This document shows, piece by piece, positions 18,845 through 27,879 of a stretch of 64,000 nucleotides of DNA. Numbering within the stretch: the first letter of the stretch is position 1; each line of letters starts with the position of its first letter. Under the pieces are notes generated by a model. The model saw nothing but the letters and a program-made list of their open reading frames with translations, was not told the origin of the DNA and did no database searches. Source of the DNA: Lampropedia puyangensis (GTDB lineage Bacteria; Pseudomonadota; Gammaproteobacteria; Burkholderiales; Burkholderiaceae_C); contig NZ_STFG01000001.1 in NCBI RefSeq assembly GCF_004833285.1, positions 372,001-436,000 of the forward strand. Reading direction: 5' to 3'. Position numbers and translations under genes: made by a program.

Positions 18845-19822
18845 ATGACTAAGAAACTCGCTACCTTTGGCTACGCTGCATTGCTGTTGGTGTTAATCGC
18901 TGCGCCATTCATGGGGGCATATCCGATCTTCATGATGAAGCTGTTTTGCTTCGCGTTGTTTGCGTGTGCGTTCAATTTGCTGTTTGGCTATACCGGCATG
19001 CTGTCATTTGGGCATGCCGCCTTTTTCGGTGGCTCTGCTTATATCGCAGGGCATGTACTGAAAGTATGGGGGGTGACCCCCGAGCTTGGGTTGCTGTTGG
19101 GCACCGCATTTGGTGCGTTGCTGGGGCTGATTGTTGGGTTTTTAGCCATTAAACGCCAAGGCATTTATTTCACGATGATTACCTTGGCTATGGCGCAAAT
19201 GCTTTACTTTGTCTGGCTGCAGGCACCATTCACAGGTGGTGAAGATGGCTTGCAGGCAGTGCCACGTGGCAAGCTGTTTGGTGTGTTGGATTTGAGCAGC
19301 GATATGACTATGTACTACGTCTGTTTGGCTGTGGTGGCATTGGCTTTTCTGTTCATCATGCGGGTGGTGCATTCGCCATTTGGACACATCTTGCACAGCA
19401 TTAAGGAAAATGAACCAAGAGCAACGTCGCTGGGCTATGACACCAACCGTTTCAAATTGCTGGTTTTCGTGCTTTCAGCTGCATTGTCAGGTTTGGCGGG
19501 GGCACTTAAAACCCTGGTGCTGGGGTTTGCCACGTTGAGCGATGTGCACTGGGCCATGTCTGGACATGCCGTTTTGATGACACTGGTGGGAGGTATGGGC
19601 ACGATGTCGGGGCCTCTGGTGGGGGCTGTCGTTGTCGTGGCTATCGAGAACAAGGTTGGCGACTGGGGGACCTGGATTGCTTCGATTACACATATTGATT
19701 GGTTCCGCTCCTTGGGCGAGTCGGTCACCATCGTCACGGGCTTTATCTTTGTCGTGTGTGTCCTACTTTTCAGACGAGGGATCGTGGGCGAGGTGCTGCA
19801 CCTGTTACGCAAAAAGGAATAA
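18845..19822 (+). CDS. livM: LIV-type ABC transporter permease LivM-like (cluster 2)
   Basis: 325 aa from the ATG at 18845, preceded by GCGAGGAT. An upstream in-frame TTG at 18821 would overlap livH but is less likely. About nine hydrophobic segments; FNLLFGYTGMLSFGHAAFFG is the LivM hallmark, RQGIYFTMITLAMAQMLY the central loop, and ENEPRATSLGYDTNRFKL the ATPase contact. Last gene of the operon, followed by a strong terminator. Confidence 0.92.
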   Translation: MTKKLATFGYAALLLVLIAAPFMGAYPIFMMKLFCFALFACAFNLLFGYTGMLSFGHAAFFGGSAYIAGHVLKVWGVTPELGLLLGTAFGALLGLIVGFLAIKRQGIYFTMITLAMAQMLYFVWLQAPFTGGEDGLQAVPRGKLFGVLDLSSDMTMYYVCLAVVALAFLFIMRVVHSPFGHILHSIKENEPRATSLGYDTNRFKLLVFVLSAALSGLAGALKTLVLGFATLSDVHWAMSGHAVLMTLVGGMGTMSGPLVGAVVVVAIENKVGDWGTWIASITHIDWFRSLGESVTIVTGFIFVVCVLLFRRGIVGEVLHLLRKKE

Positions 19823-19852
19823 CAAGCGCGGTGGCAATGCCCATTGACTCCC

Positions 19853-19881
19853 AAGCAGCGCAATCGCGCTGCTTTTCTTTT
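19853..19881 (+). terminator. Rho-independent terminator of LIV cluster 2
   Basis: A 9-bp perfect stem AAGCAGCGC/GCGCTGCTT with loop AATC, followed by TTCTTTT; about 30 bp after the livM stop. Confidence 0.9.
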
Positions 19882-20059
19882 GGATGGCATACAAGCCTAT
19901 GTGAAGTGGAATACGCCAATATGTAAACCTTGCGAGCAAGGCCTGAATACAATGTCTGCCTTTCAACATTCCTGCTGTTCATAGCGCCGTAACAGGTGTT
20001 TTGCGGCAGGTTCCAGGCGGCATGGTTTGCGCTTTGCAGCTTGGTTCAGCACTCTAAGT

Positions 20060-21145
20060 ATGTCTCTTCCCGTTTATTCTCTGGCCGATTTTGATTACGA
20101 CCTGCCCGAAGCCTTGATTGCACACCACCCAGCGCAAGAGCGCAGTGCGTCGCGTTTGCTTGATGGACGCAGTTGGCCGCCTGTTGACCGTATTTTTCGC
20201 GACTTGCCCGGCTTGCTGCGAAAAGGTGATTTACTGGTTTTTAACGATACGCAGGTGGTGAAAGCGCGTATTTTTGGTGAGAAAGCCTCAGGGGGGAAAC
20301 TGGAGATTCTGATTGAACGGGTGTTGGATGAGCGGCACATTGCGGTGCATTTAAGGGTGAGTAAGAAACCGCTGCCTGGCTCGTTGATGCATTTTGCCGG
20401 GGGTTTGCGACAAGGTGGTTTTGATGCCGTGATGCAAGGGCGTTACCCCGATGCGGATGGACCTTTATTTTTGTTGCAGGTGAACGCGCCAGAGGGACAA
20501 ACGCCTTGGACTTTGATGGAGCGTTTCGGGCATTTGCCGCTGCCTCCGTACATTGAGCGGCACCAGCAAGGCAACGACCCCGATGCCAAAGAAGATGCTG
20601 AGCGTTACCAAACTGTGTTTGCGCGCGAGCCCGGTGCCGTGGCGGCGCCGACGGCCGCACTGCATTTCGACGAGCCGACTTTGCAGGCCTTACAGGCACA
20701 GGGTGTTGAGCGCGCGAATATCACGTTGCATGTGGGGGCTGGAACGTTTCAACCGGTCAAGACCGAAGACCTCAGCCAGCATCGCATGCATAGCGAGTAC
20801 TACCATATTCCGCAAAGTACAGTTGACGCGATCAACGCATGCAAGGCCCGCGGTGGGCGCGTGATAGCAGTGGGTACAACATCTGTGCGTACCTTGGAGT
20901 CATGGGCCAAAACAGGTCAAACACAGGGCGATACGCAAATTTTCATCACCCCGGGTTTTCGTTTTGAAGTCGTGGATGTGTTGGTTACTAATTTCCATTT
21001 GCCTAAGAGCACGTTGATGATGCTGGTCAGTGCTTTTGCCGGTTACGAGCACATCAGGCAAATCTACCAGCACGCTATTGCCCAGCAGTACCGTTTTTTC
21101 AGCTATGGCGACAGTATGCTGCTCAGCCGTTTGCAGCCAGCTTAA
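20060..21145 (+). CDS. queA: S-adenosylmethionine:tRNA ribosyltransferase-isomerase QueA
   Basis: 361 aa from the ATG at 20060 ([20 protein letters not shown] is the canonical N-terminus; the in-frame 20027 start is too long). Family blocks [54 protein letters not shown], and [19 protein letters not shown]. Transfers and isomerises the ribosyl group of SAM to preQ1-tRNA, making epoxyqueuosine at tRNA position 34. The 3' end overlaps the convergent lpxK gene by 23 bp. Confidence 0.97.
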   Translation: MSLPVYSLADFDYDLPEALIAHHPAQERSASRLLDGRSWPPVDRIFRDLPGLLRKGDLLVFNDTQVVKARIFGEKASGGKLEILIERVLDERHIAVHLRVSKKPLPGSLMHFAGGLRQGGFDAVMQGRYPDADGPLFLLQVNAPEGQTPWTLMERFGHLPLPPYIERHQQGNDPDAKEDAERYQTVFAREPGAVAAPTAALHFDEPTLQALQAQGVERANITLHVGAGTFQPVKTEDLSQHRMHSEYYHIPQSTVDAINACKARGGRVIAVGTTSVRTLESWAKTGQTQGDTQIFITPGFRFEVVDVLVTNFHLPKSTLMMLVSAFAGYEHIRQIYQHAIAQQYRFFSYGDSMLLSRLQPA

Positions 21146-22193
21146 GGGCTGACCGGTAGCGTGCTGTAGCCACTTGCACAATCGTATCTACCCACTCGGG
21201 CTGCAACTGCACGTCTAAGCCCACGGCCCATGCTTGTGGCAACAGCGTCCAGAGTTTGACGGCGTCTTTCTCGGTACACAGCACCAAGGTGTTGGGGGCA
21301 AGCTTTTCAAGCGCAGGGGGCAACTGCTCAAATGCATAGTGATCGGGTAAGGCTACGCACGTACTTGGCGTGATGCCAGCCTGACGCAGCATCGAAAAAA
21401 ATGCATTCGGCTTGGCAATGCCCGCGACTGCAATGATTGGGCCTTGGTGCTCAGACGCCGACTGCAAGGGCTTTTGCTGCTGCAAGCCGTTGCGCATTGA
21501 CGGCGCGAGGCTTCTGGACAATGGCCAATATGGAGGGGGTGGTTCAGGCATGGGCAGTGCGGCCGCTGCGCTATTTGCATGGAGCGTTTGCAGGATGGCG
21601 TCGACAGGCCGCGGCCACGTTTCACGTAATGGGCCTGCGGGTAGCAATTTGCCATTACCCATGCCCCAGTGTGGAAAAACGCACAGTTCAAAGTCGCGTT
21701 CTAAGGCCCAGTGTTGCAGCCCATCGTCACACACAATGAGGTCTGTTTGTGGATAGGCGGCCAAGAGGGCTTGACCCGCTTCGGCGCGTGATGTGGCAAC
21801 AAAAACGGCTGCACCTGTTGCTTGTTTGATCAATAAAGGTTCATCGCCAACGTCAGCGGCATGACTGCTTGTGGTCACTTCCAGGCACTGCGAGTTGCTG
21901 CGGCCATAGCCGCGCGAGATGATGCCTACTTGGAGCTGGCGCTGTTGCAAAGCCAAGGTCAGTGCCATCGTTACAGGCGTTTTTCCAGCGCCTCCAGCCA
22001 CCACGTTGCCTACTACTACCGTTGGGGCTTGCAAACGCACGCGCGTGCGTTGACCACTCAAGTAGGCGGAGCGGCGTTGTGTACTGAGGTAGCTGTAGAG
22101 TGCGGAAAGAGGGCGCAGAAATACGTCGGCAACATGGGCTTTGGCGCAGGGGGTTTGCCAACGCTCTTCGAGTTGCTTAAGCCAATAAGGCAT
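21123..22193 (-). CDS. lpxK: Tetraacyldisaccharide 4'-kinase LpxK
   Basis: 356 aa from the ATG at 22193 ([12 protein letters not shown]); upstream in-frame readings begin at a non-ATG codon and give an unusually long leader. P-loop [13 protein letters not shown] at about residue 61, then ISRGYGR and [20 protein letters not shown], and the C-terminal block [11 protein letters not shown]. Phosphorylates the 4' position of the lipid A disaccharide at the inner membrane. Runs in the order exbB-exbD-lpxK; the kdsB often found next is absent. Confidence 0.95.
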   Translation of the reverse strand: MPYWLKQLEERWQTPCAKAHVADVFLRPLSALYSYLSTQRRSAYLSGQRTRVRLQAPTVVVGNVVAGGAGKTPVTMALTLALQQRQLQVGIISRGYGRSNSQCLEVTTSSHAADVGDEPLLIKQATGAAVFVATSRAEAGQALLAAYPQTDLIVCDDGLQHWALERDFELCVFPHWGMGNGKLLPAGPLRETWPRPVDAILQTLHANSAAAALPMPEPPPPYWPLSRSLAPSMRNGLQQQKPLQSASEHQGPIIAVAGIAKPNAFFSMLRQAGITPSTCVALPDHYAFEQLPPALEKLAPNTLVLCTEKDAVKLWTLLPQAWAVGLDVQLQPEWVDTIVQVATARYRSALKLAANG

Positions 22194-22286
22194 AGACCAA
22201 TGCGCATGCGGGAGTGCACCGACGGCCCGTCTGCAGGCGGGCGCATTGAGGTGTAAAGGCAGGTATGGCAAGCATGTAAATGTGCA

Positions 22287-22709
22287 TCACGAGCCAGAAA
22301 TGGTTTGGGTTGCAAACGTCACCCGGGCTAAACCGACGTTGCGCGCTGCCTCCATGATCGACACTACGGATTGGTGGGAAGCCATGCCATCTGCACTGAT
22401 GACTAGGACAGCTTCTGGCTTGCCTGTTGCGGCCTGGCGTAAATGCGTAGCCAGTTGTGATGGGGTTGACGCACCAATGACTTGGCCGTCAATCGCATAG
22501 TGCCCAGCCGAGTCTAGAGAGACGGTGATCTCTTGGGGTCTTTCTTTGAGTTGCTCGGCATTGGCTAACGGCAGGTTCAACTGCAATTCATTGAAGCGGC
22601 TATAGGTTGTGGTGAGCATCAGAAAAATCAGAATCACCAGCAGCACATCAATGAACGGAATCAGGTTGATTTCCGGCTCGGTGCCTGACTGTGAATTTTG
22701 GAATTTCAT
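22287..22709 (-). CDS. exbD: Biopolymer transport protein ExbD/TolR family
   Basis: 140 aa. One transmembrane helix at about residues 15-35 with the proton-relay aspartate D21 in LIPFIDVLLVILIFLM; periplasmic domain after it, with VLISADGMASHQSVVSIMEAA. Forms the proton-driven motor with ExbB, energising TonB- or Tol-type outer-membrane work. Overlaps exbB by 4 bp. Confidence 0.94.
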   Translation of the reverse strand: MKFQNSQSGTEPEINLIPFIDVLLVILIFLMLTTTYSRFNELQLNLPLANAEQLKERPQEITVSLDSAGHYAIDGQVIGASTPSQLATHLRQAATGKPEAVLVISADGMASHQSVVSIMEAARNVGLARVTFATQTISGS

Positions 22710-23338
22710 TGTTGCAGGCCTTTGAGGTGCTTGAGAAAGCTTTCACTGGCCACTTCCATTTCCAGTACGTACTGGTCTACGCGGCTGCGGAAGTAACGCC
22801 AGAAAATCAACGCAGGGATGGCCACAATCAAACCAAAAGCAGTGTTGTAGAGAGCAATCGAAATACCATGCGCTAACTTGCCTGGGTCGCCTTGGATGAC
22901 GCCTGCGTCAATGCTGCCTTGCGAAGCAAAAATGGCGATCATGCCGATGACCGTACCAAGCAAACCCAATAGGGGGGCGGCAGAGGCAATGGTGGCCAGT
23001 GGTTGCAAAAATGTATTGAGTTTGGCCACCACCAAGCGTCCGCGGTTTTGCATGGCTTGGCGCAAGTCTTCCTCAGAAGCATTGGGCTTGTTTTTCAACG
23101 TGCGCAGCCCGCTGGCCAGTACCTCTCCGAGCGCAGAGTTTTGCTCCAGCTTATCAATCACATCGGTGGATGGAATGGATTTGGAGGAGGCCGTTTGGGC
23201 ATCGTCAAGCAACCCCGCTGGCACGACTGCTGCACGTTTGAGGCTGTAAAAGCGCTCGGCAACGATAGCAAGGGCAATGATGGAGCAGAGAATCAGTGGC
23301 CAGATGGGCCAGCCTGCAGCTTGAATAATGGAAAACAA
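22706..23338 (-). CDS. exbB: MotA/TolQ/ExbB proton channel family protein, TTG start
   Basis: 210 aa beginning at TTG 23338. AGGAG six bases upstream, and the first residues FSIIQAAGWPIWPLILCSII match usual ExbB N-termini, so TTG is preferred over a longer in-frame reading to 23410 that also lacks ATG. Three hydrophobic segments; the conserved channel block is ASAAPLLGLLGTVIGMI. Pentameric inner-membrane motor subunit with ExbD; first gene of exbB-exbD-lpxK. Confidence 0.92.
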   Translation of the reverse strand: MFSIIQAAGWPIWPLILCSIIALAIVAERFYSLKRAAVVPAGLLDDAQTASSKSIPSTDVIDKLEQNSALGEVLASGLRTLKNKPNASEEDLRQAMQNRGRLVVAKLNTFLQPLATIASAAPLLGLLGTVIGMIAIFASQGSIDAGVIQGDPGKLAHGISIALYNTAFGLIVAIPALIFWRYFRSRVDQYVLEMEVASESFLKHLKGLQQ

Positions 23339-23639
23339 GGAAGACTCCTGAATCAAAAAAGTTGCCAAAATGAACGGGCCAATTATGGCCCAGCAGGTTC
23401 TCTTGCCCAATCAAAAGCAGTGCAATGCAGAGCAGTAAACACAAACAATGCTTGCCTTTGTCGGGACCGCAATCTATCGGTGCAACAAAGAACGTGTTTA
23501 GGATCACCGCACAGTCGCGCAAGACTCCAAAAAAGAGGCCGTGCAAGGCGCTTGTTGCTGCGCATCGTATCTTTTTGGACTCCAACGTGGTCTGCGTGGA
23601 GACCGTGATCACGTTCTTACCGCATAGATCTGTCACTCA
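23339..23639. other. Gap between dacB and exbB
   Basis: About 300 bp between two genes on the same (minus) strand. Frames crossing it lack recognisable protein features. No T-tailed hairpin was seen for dacB. The exbB promoter should be here. Confidence 0.4.
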
Positions 23640-25190
23640 TCATTCGTCGTTTGCGACCCAATCGATCAGCTTGTCAAATGCCGGGCTGCGTGCAGATGCG
23701 GCATTGGCATCGTTGACGATTGCCACCAGCACATAGCGTTTGCCGCTGTTGGCGTGTACGTAGCCAGCAATTGCATTCACATTTTGCAGTGAACCGGTTT
23801 TGATGTGTGCAGAACCTGTGGCCCGACTGCGACGCATCGTGCCATCGACACCCACAGCAGGCAGTGAGGCCAGTAATTCGGGCATGACTGCTGAGTGCCA
23901 TGCCTGTGTGAGCATCGTCCCCATAGCGTGGGCTGTGACGCGTGCCGTGCGGCTCAAGCCTGAGCCGTTGTCAATGATCAGGCTACCGGCTGGATTGCCC
24001 ACTTTGCGGACCCACCACTGTTCAATGGCTGCCTGTGCGGCCTCATACGTCATGGCCTGGCCGCGCCCACCAACACTGCCTTGGGCCAGAAAGACATGGT
24101 CTGCCATCACATTGTTGCTGTACTTATTGACGTCGCGTACGATCTCTGTGAGCGACAGAGACGGCTCTGTGAGCAGGGGCGCCAGCCCTGCAGGCGTGAC
24201 ACCAGCATGTACCGAACCTGTGAGACTGCCACCCATTTCACGCCACATGCCTTCGACTGCCTTATTCGCGAAAACTACAGGATCGGGATAGGCCACAGCC
24301 CAATTCAATTCTCCACATGCGGCCGGGTAACTTCCCGCCATTGACCATTGGCCGCTCTGGCTGGCATCAAGTTGGAGTTGGTTGCGCCAATTGGTTGGGC
24401 AGTTCTTACTCTTGGTATTCAATGGCACACTAGTGGGTACAGACAGGTGGGCCATGGGGGGCGAAAGCTGCACATGGGCCAGGCCTTGGGAGGTATCGGG
24501 CACAAACCGCATCACGACTGATTTGAAATTCAGCAACAGGGCGTCAGGTGCGGCGTTGTAGGGGCGAAGTGGCTCATCGTCAAAGGCGGCTGGATTGTGT
24601 GCGGGAAGCACGAAAGCACTTCGATCAAGCACGATGTCGCCCACAATCACCTTGATGCCTCTCTGTTGCAATTGGCGCAGCAATGCCCAGAGTCGCTCCA
24701 TTACCAATTTTGGATCTCCTCCGCCTTGGATGTAGAGGTTGCCCCTGAGGCTGCCTTCGCTGATCGGCCCATCCGTGTAGATGCGGGTGTGCCACGTATA
24801 GGCTGGGCCCAGACGATCGAGGGCCGCATAAGTGGTCACCAGTTTCATGGTGGAAGCGGGACTGACCAGCGCGTCTGCTTGGTAGTTCACGCGCGGGGGG
24901 CGGTTGTCATCCACGCTTTGCACCCATACGGACGCGGAGGTCAGCGGGATTTTTGCCTTGGTCAGTGCTGTACTGAAGACTTCTGGGAGGGCCGTTGCTG
25001 TACTGGGCGCATTGATGGAGTGACTCGTCGCTGTTGCTGTCGCTTGTGCCCATGCTGACGTAGGTACGCAGGTCAACACGACCGCCTGCATGATGGCATT
25101 GGCTGCAACGATGGCGAGTGCCTTGCGAGGCGCGCAAGGACCCTGAGAAGAAAGGGCGGGCAAGAACAATGGCATGGAGGATCGGTTCAT
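23640..25190 (-). CDS. dacB: D-alanyl-D-alanine carboxypeptidase/endopeptidase PBP4
   Basis: 516 aa from the ATG at 25190; upstream in-frame residues to 25337 are not protein-like. Signal peptide ends near SAWAQ (about residue 49). Penicillin-binding motifs: S113-T-M-K, S-N-N in KYSNNVMADH, and K-T-G in HIKTGSLQNV. Class C PBP (S13 family) trimming peptidoglycan cross-links and pentapeptides in the periplasm. The insert between SxxK and SxN is long, as usual for PBP4. Divergent from tsaB. Confidence 0.95.
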   Translation of the reverse strand: MNRSSMPLFLPALSSQGPCAPRKALAIVAANAIMQAVVLTCVPTSAWAQATATATSHSINAPSTATALPEVFSTALTKAKIPLTSASVWVQSVDDNRPPRVNYQADALVSPASTMKLVTTYAALDRLGPAYTWHTRIYTDGPISEGSLRGNLYIQGGGDPKLVMERLWALLRQLQQRGIKVIVGDIVLDRSAFVLPAHNPAAFDDEPLRPYNAAPDALLLNFKSVVMRFVPDTSQGLAHVQLSPPMAHLSVPTSVPLNTKSKNCPTNWRNQLQLDASQSGQWSMAGSYPAACGELNWAVAYPDPVVFANKAVEGMWREMGGSLTGSVHAGVTPAGLAPLLTEPSLSLTEIVRDVNKYSNNVMADHVFLAQGSVGGRGQAMTYEAAQAAIEQWWVRKVGNPAGSLIIDNGSGLSRTARVTAHAMGTMLTQAWHSAVMPELLASLPAVGVDGTMRRSRATGSAHIKTGSLQNVNAIAGYVHANSGKRYVLVAIVNDANAASARSPAFDKLIDWVANDE

Positions 25191-25472
25191 AATGGCGCTA
25201 CGCAGGCTAAGTGGTCTTACTGCAATAGCGAGCACAACAGGGCAAAAGTACACAACACAGCTGCGATTGCGATAATGGACATTTTTCCTTGCATGTAGGG
25301 CCGTCAGGGCGCGCAAGAGGCTAAAGCACAAGAGCATATTGTGCAGCGACTTTTCGCACTTGTGCGCATCTGCGAATGGGCGCGTTGTTTGTGCATCCAG
25401 TTGCGTCGCCCATTGAATGCTGTATTGCTTTTTCCTGTGCTCCTCGCTCCTTTTCTTTATGTTGATACTTTG

Positions 25473-26177
25473 ATGCGATTGCTAGCGTTTGATACCAGTA
25501 CCGATGTGCTTTCCATGGCGGTGCAAAACGACGATTGGACTCGACACCTTGAGTTGGCTGGGGGCGCCAAGTCCTCCAAAGTGCTGCTGCCGCAGTGTAT
25601 GGAGCTGCTGGCGCAAGCGCAGCTTGGGCTCGCCCAGTTGGACGCTGTGGTATATGGTTGTGGCCCGGGGGCTTTTACAGGTTTGCGCACCAGTTGCGCT
25701 GCTGCGCAAGGGCTGGCGTGGGGCAGTGGCATTCAGGCGGTGGCGGTCGATTCTTTGCTGGCCATTGCTGAAGGTGCGCGTCTGGCACAGGGGGTTGAGC
25801 GCGTAGTTGCAGTATTGGATGCCCGGATGCAGGAGGTGTATGCAGCGCCTTTTCGTTGGCTTGGCGCGCAGGCTGGCTGGATTCGGGAGGCTGACATCAC
25901 CGCCATGGCGCCAGCCGCGGTTCAAGTGCCTGAAGGCTATGTGTTGGCAGGCAATGCGTTTTCTGTCTACCCAGCGGCGTTTGAGCGTTTTGCTTCGGCA
26001 GGCTTATTGCACCCGCAATGGCCACAGGCTTTGGCCATGTTATCCCTTGCACCAGCCTTGATTGCGGCAGGCCATTTGCACAATCCGCAGGAAATTGCTC
26101 CGTTGTATATTCGCGACAAAGTGGCTCAAACGACGCAGGAAAGAATGGCGGCTAAGTTAAGCGAGAGCAAGCGATAA
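25473..26177 (+). CDS. tsaB: tRNA threonylcarbamoyladenosine biosynthesis protein TsaB
   Basis: 234 aa from the ATG at 25473 (MRLLAFDTSTDVLSMAV); 44 upstream in-frame codons are hydrophobic and unlike the family. Conserved ASKHA blocks GCGPGAFTGLRTSCAAAQGLAWG and AVLDARMQEVYAAPF, and C-terminus PLYIRDKVAQTT. TsaB scaffolds TsaD/TsaE in making t6A37 of ANN-decoding tRNAs. Usually followed by rimI in many bacteria; here the next gene is on the opposite strand. Confidence 0.95.
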   Translation: MRLLAFDTSTDVLSMAVQNDDWTRHLELAGGAKSSKVLLPQCMELLAQAQLGLAQLDAVVYGCGPGAFTGLRTSCAAAQGLAWGSGIQAVAVDSLLAIAEGARLAQGVERVVAVLDARMQEVYAAPFRWLGAQAGWIREADITAMAPAAVQVPEGYVLAGNAFSVYPAAFERFASAGLLHPQWPQALAMLSLAPALIAAGHLHNPQEIAPLYIRDKVAQTTQERMAAKLSESKR

Positions 26178-26249
26178 AACATAGGTTGCGAGAACCCAGC
26201 GCGTTCATCGATGCGGCTAATGATGGCCTATGGATGGTATGCCAGACGC

Positions 26250-26275
26250 AAAAAAAGCAGGGCTTGCCCTGCTTT
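26250..26275 (-). terminator. Rho-independent terminator between tsaB and the 124-aa membrane protein
   Basis: Perfect stem AAAGCAGGGC/GCCCTGCTTT with a 2-base apex. On the minus strand it continues into seven T, serving the 26332-26706 gene; on the plus strand only TTTAA follows, so it may act weakly for tsaB too. Confidence 0.85.
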
Positions 26276-26292
26276 AATGGTCTGAATGGAGA

Positions 26293-26315
26293 GGCACCAG
26301 TAATTGACTGGTGCC
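26293..26315. repeat. Perfect 9-bp inverted repeat in a 3' region
   Basis: GGCACCAGT and ACTGGTGCC with spacer AATTG. No T-tract on either side. It sits between the stop of the membrane-protein gene and its terminator, so it is likely an mRNA 3' hairpin. Confidence 0.5.
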
Positions 26316-26331
26316 AAACCCTCATGAAAAC

Positions 26332-26706
26332 TTAACGGTAAGCGCTTTGGGCATTGACCAAATCGCTCATGACGCGGTGGTCATTCAAGGCCAGTTGCCA
26401 GAGCTGTTCATTGGCACGGGCATCGCGTTGTGACTGCAGCCATTGCTCAAGCAAGCCAGCGCCACGGCGTTGGGCATTGGGGGCCATCAAGGCAGCCACA
26501 GCAAATACGATGGCCCACAGAACCAGCCATGCAACCAAGCCTGTTGGTGAAATCAATGCGTTCGCCAATACGACGGCTGCAGCCAAAATCCCGGCGTAGG
26601 CCAAGCGAGAGTTGTGAATGTGGTTAGCAATAAAGCCCAAACCTTTGGAGACGCGATTCAAACCCTCGTGCTCTGCGGCTGGATGGGAAGAAACGATTGC
26701 GGTCAT
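26332..26706 (-). CDS. Hypothetical small membrane protein
   Basis: 124 aa from the ATG at 26706 (AGGATC upstream). Two adjacent hydrophobic helices at about residues 34-53 and 56-76 (LAYAGILAAAVVLANALI; LVAWLVLWAIVFAVAALM), then a charged tail with QRRGAGLLEQWLQSQRDARANEQLW. No domain recognised. It has its own terminator and is divergent from the LysR gene at 26911, which may regulate it. Confidence 0.75.
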   Translation of the reverse strand: MTAIVSSHPAAEHEGLNRVSKGLGFIANHIHNSRLAYAGILAAAVVLANALISPTGLVAWLVLWAIVFAVAALMAPNAQRRGAGLLEQWLQSQRDARANEQLWQLALNDHRVMSDLVNAQSAYR

Positions 26707-26795
26707 GATGTGATCCTGTATTCCAAGTTTTTGCTCCTTGTGGGAGCGAGTCATTAAATGTGCGATGGCCGAATATTAGGGTTTGCCCTATATCT

Positions 26796-26838
26796 ATTCA
26801 AATTTATTTATTGAATTAATAATATTCATGTTGTGAAT
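26796..26838. promoter_or_regulatory. Two LysR-type palindromes upstream of the 26911 regulator
   Basis: ATTCATGTTGTGAAT (26824-26838) is a perfect palindrome with the T-N11-A form. ATTCAA/TTGAAT with a 9-base spacer (26796-26816) lies 25 bp upstream, centre to centre. Paired sites in an AT-rich divergent gap are typical of LysR recognition and activation sites. Assignment to this regulator is inference. Confidence 0.55.
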
Positions 26839-26910
26839 GTTTGATGGCGGCTGTACATCATTGCAGTCTGCCTTTGACGTTTTTTCTCGGTTAAAGAAGG
26901 GAAAAATGGC

Positions 26911-27855
26911 ATGGCCAGTTTTGAGCATTTGGATCTGAACTTGCTGCGGGTATTCGATGTGGTGATGCAAGAGCGTTCTCTGACAAAAGCGGCTGAGCGT
27001 TTGCATGTCACGCAACCCGCGGTGAGCAATGCCATTCGTCGCCTGAAAGAGGCGCTGCATGATGAGTTGTTTTTCCGTTCAGGACACGGCATTGAACCCA
27101 CTGCTCGGGCCATTGAGTTGTGGGCCACAGTACACCAGGCTTTGGTGGATTTGGGGGATGCCATTGAGCCAGAGAGTTTTAATCCGGCCCATTCTGAGCA
27201 TGTGTTTCATCTCGGCATGATTGATGCAACCGCGGCGCGTTTGCTGCCCCCTTTGGCGCAAATACAAATGCGCGAGGCGCCCGATATTCAGGTGCACGTA
27301 ACCGCATTGCTCAGCCGCGATCCGCGGGTGCTGCTGGATGAAGGTGAGATTGATGTGGCTGTGGGCTATTTTCCAGCGGTGCAGGCGGATCTGACGGCCA
27401 GGGCGCAAAGTGATGCCACTGTGCAGTATGAGTCACGTTTGCTTTACCAGCGCGAGTATGTGTGCGCGATGCGCAATGAGCACCCTTTGGCGCATGATGA
27501 GATCAGCCTAGAAGACTTTTGCGCAGCGCGACATTTGGTGGTGAGCTTGTCCGGGCGGCCTTATGGCTTTATTGACGAGGCACTCTCAGGTTTGGGACTG
27601 ACGCGCAAGGTAGCCATGACGGTCAACCAGTACTACACGGCGGCAAGGATCGTTGCCAAAACAGATCTGCTGACAGCGCTGCCGCGTAAATTTGTGACCA
27701 CCGCAGAAATGGCCCAGGCATTGGAGATAAGAGAGCTGCCATTGCCTGTTACCCCTGTCAGTGTGCATGTACTGTGGCTGCGCGGTAACCGCCATCCGGC
27801 AGCGATTGCATGGCTGCTCGATGCCCTGCAGCGCAGTGTGCAGGCATCGCTGTAG
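26911..27855 (+). CDS. LysR-family transcriptional regulator
   Basis: 314 aa. N-terminal winged helix-turn-helix: LDLNLLRVFDVVMQERSLTKAAERLHVTQPAVSNAIRRL. C-terminal type II periplasmic-binding-like effector domain with GEIDVAVGYFP. Closest in style to the NodD/SyrM/LeuO branch. AAGGGA upstream of the ATG. Divergent from the 124-aa membrane protein and convergent with the serine hydrolase; effector unknown. Confidence 0.92.
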   Translation: MASFEHLDLNLLRVFDVVMQERSLTKAAERLHVTQPAVSNAIRRLKEALHDELFFRSGHGIEPTARAIELWATVHQALVDLGDAIEPESFNPAHSEHVFHLGMIDATAARLLPPLAQIQMREAPDIQVHVTALLSRDPRVLLDEGEIDVAVGYFPAVQADLTARAQSDATVQYESRLLYQREYVCAMRNEHPLAHDEISLEDFCAARHLVVSLSGRPYGFIDEALSGLGLTRKVAMTVNQYYTAARIVAKTDLLTALPRKFVTTAEMAQALEIRELPLPVTPVSVHVLWLRGNRHPAAIAWLLDALQRSVQASL

Positions 27856-27879
27856 CTTGGTTTTTTTGGGGGGATTGAT

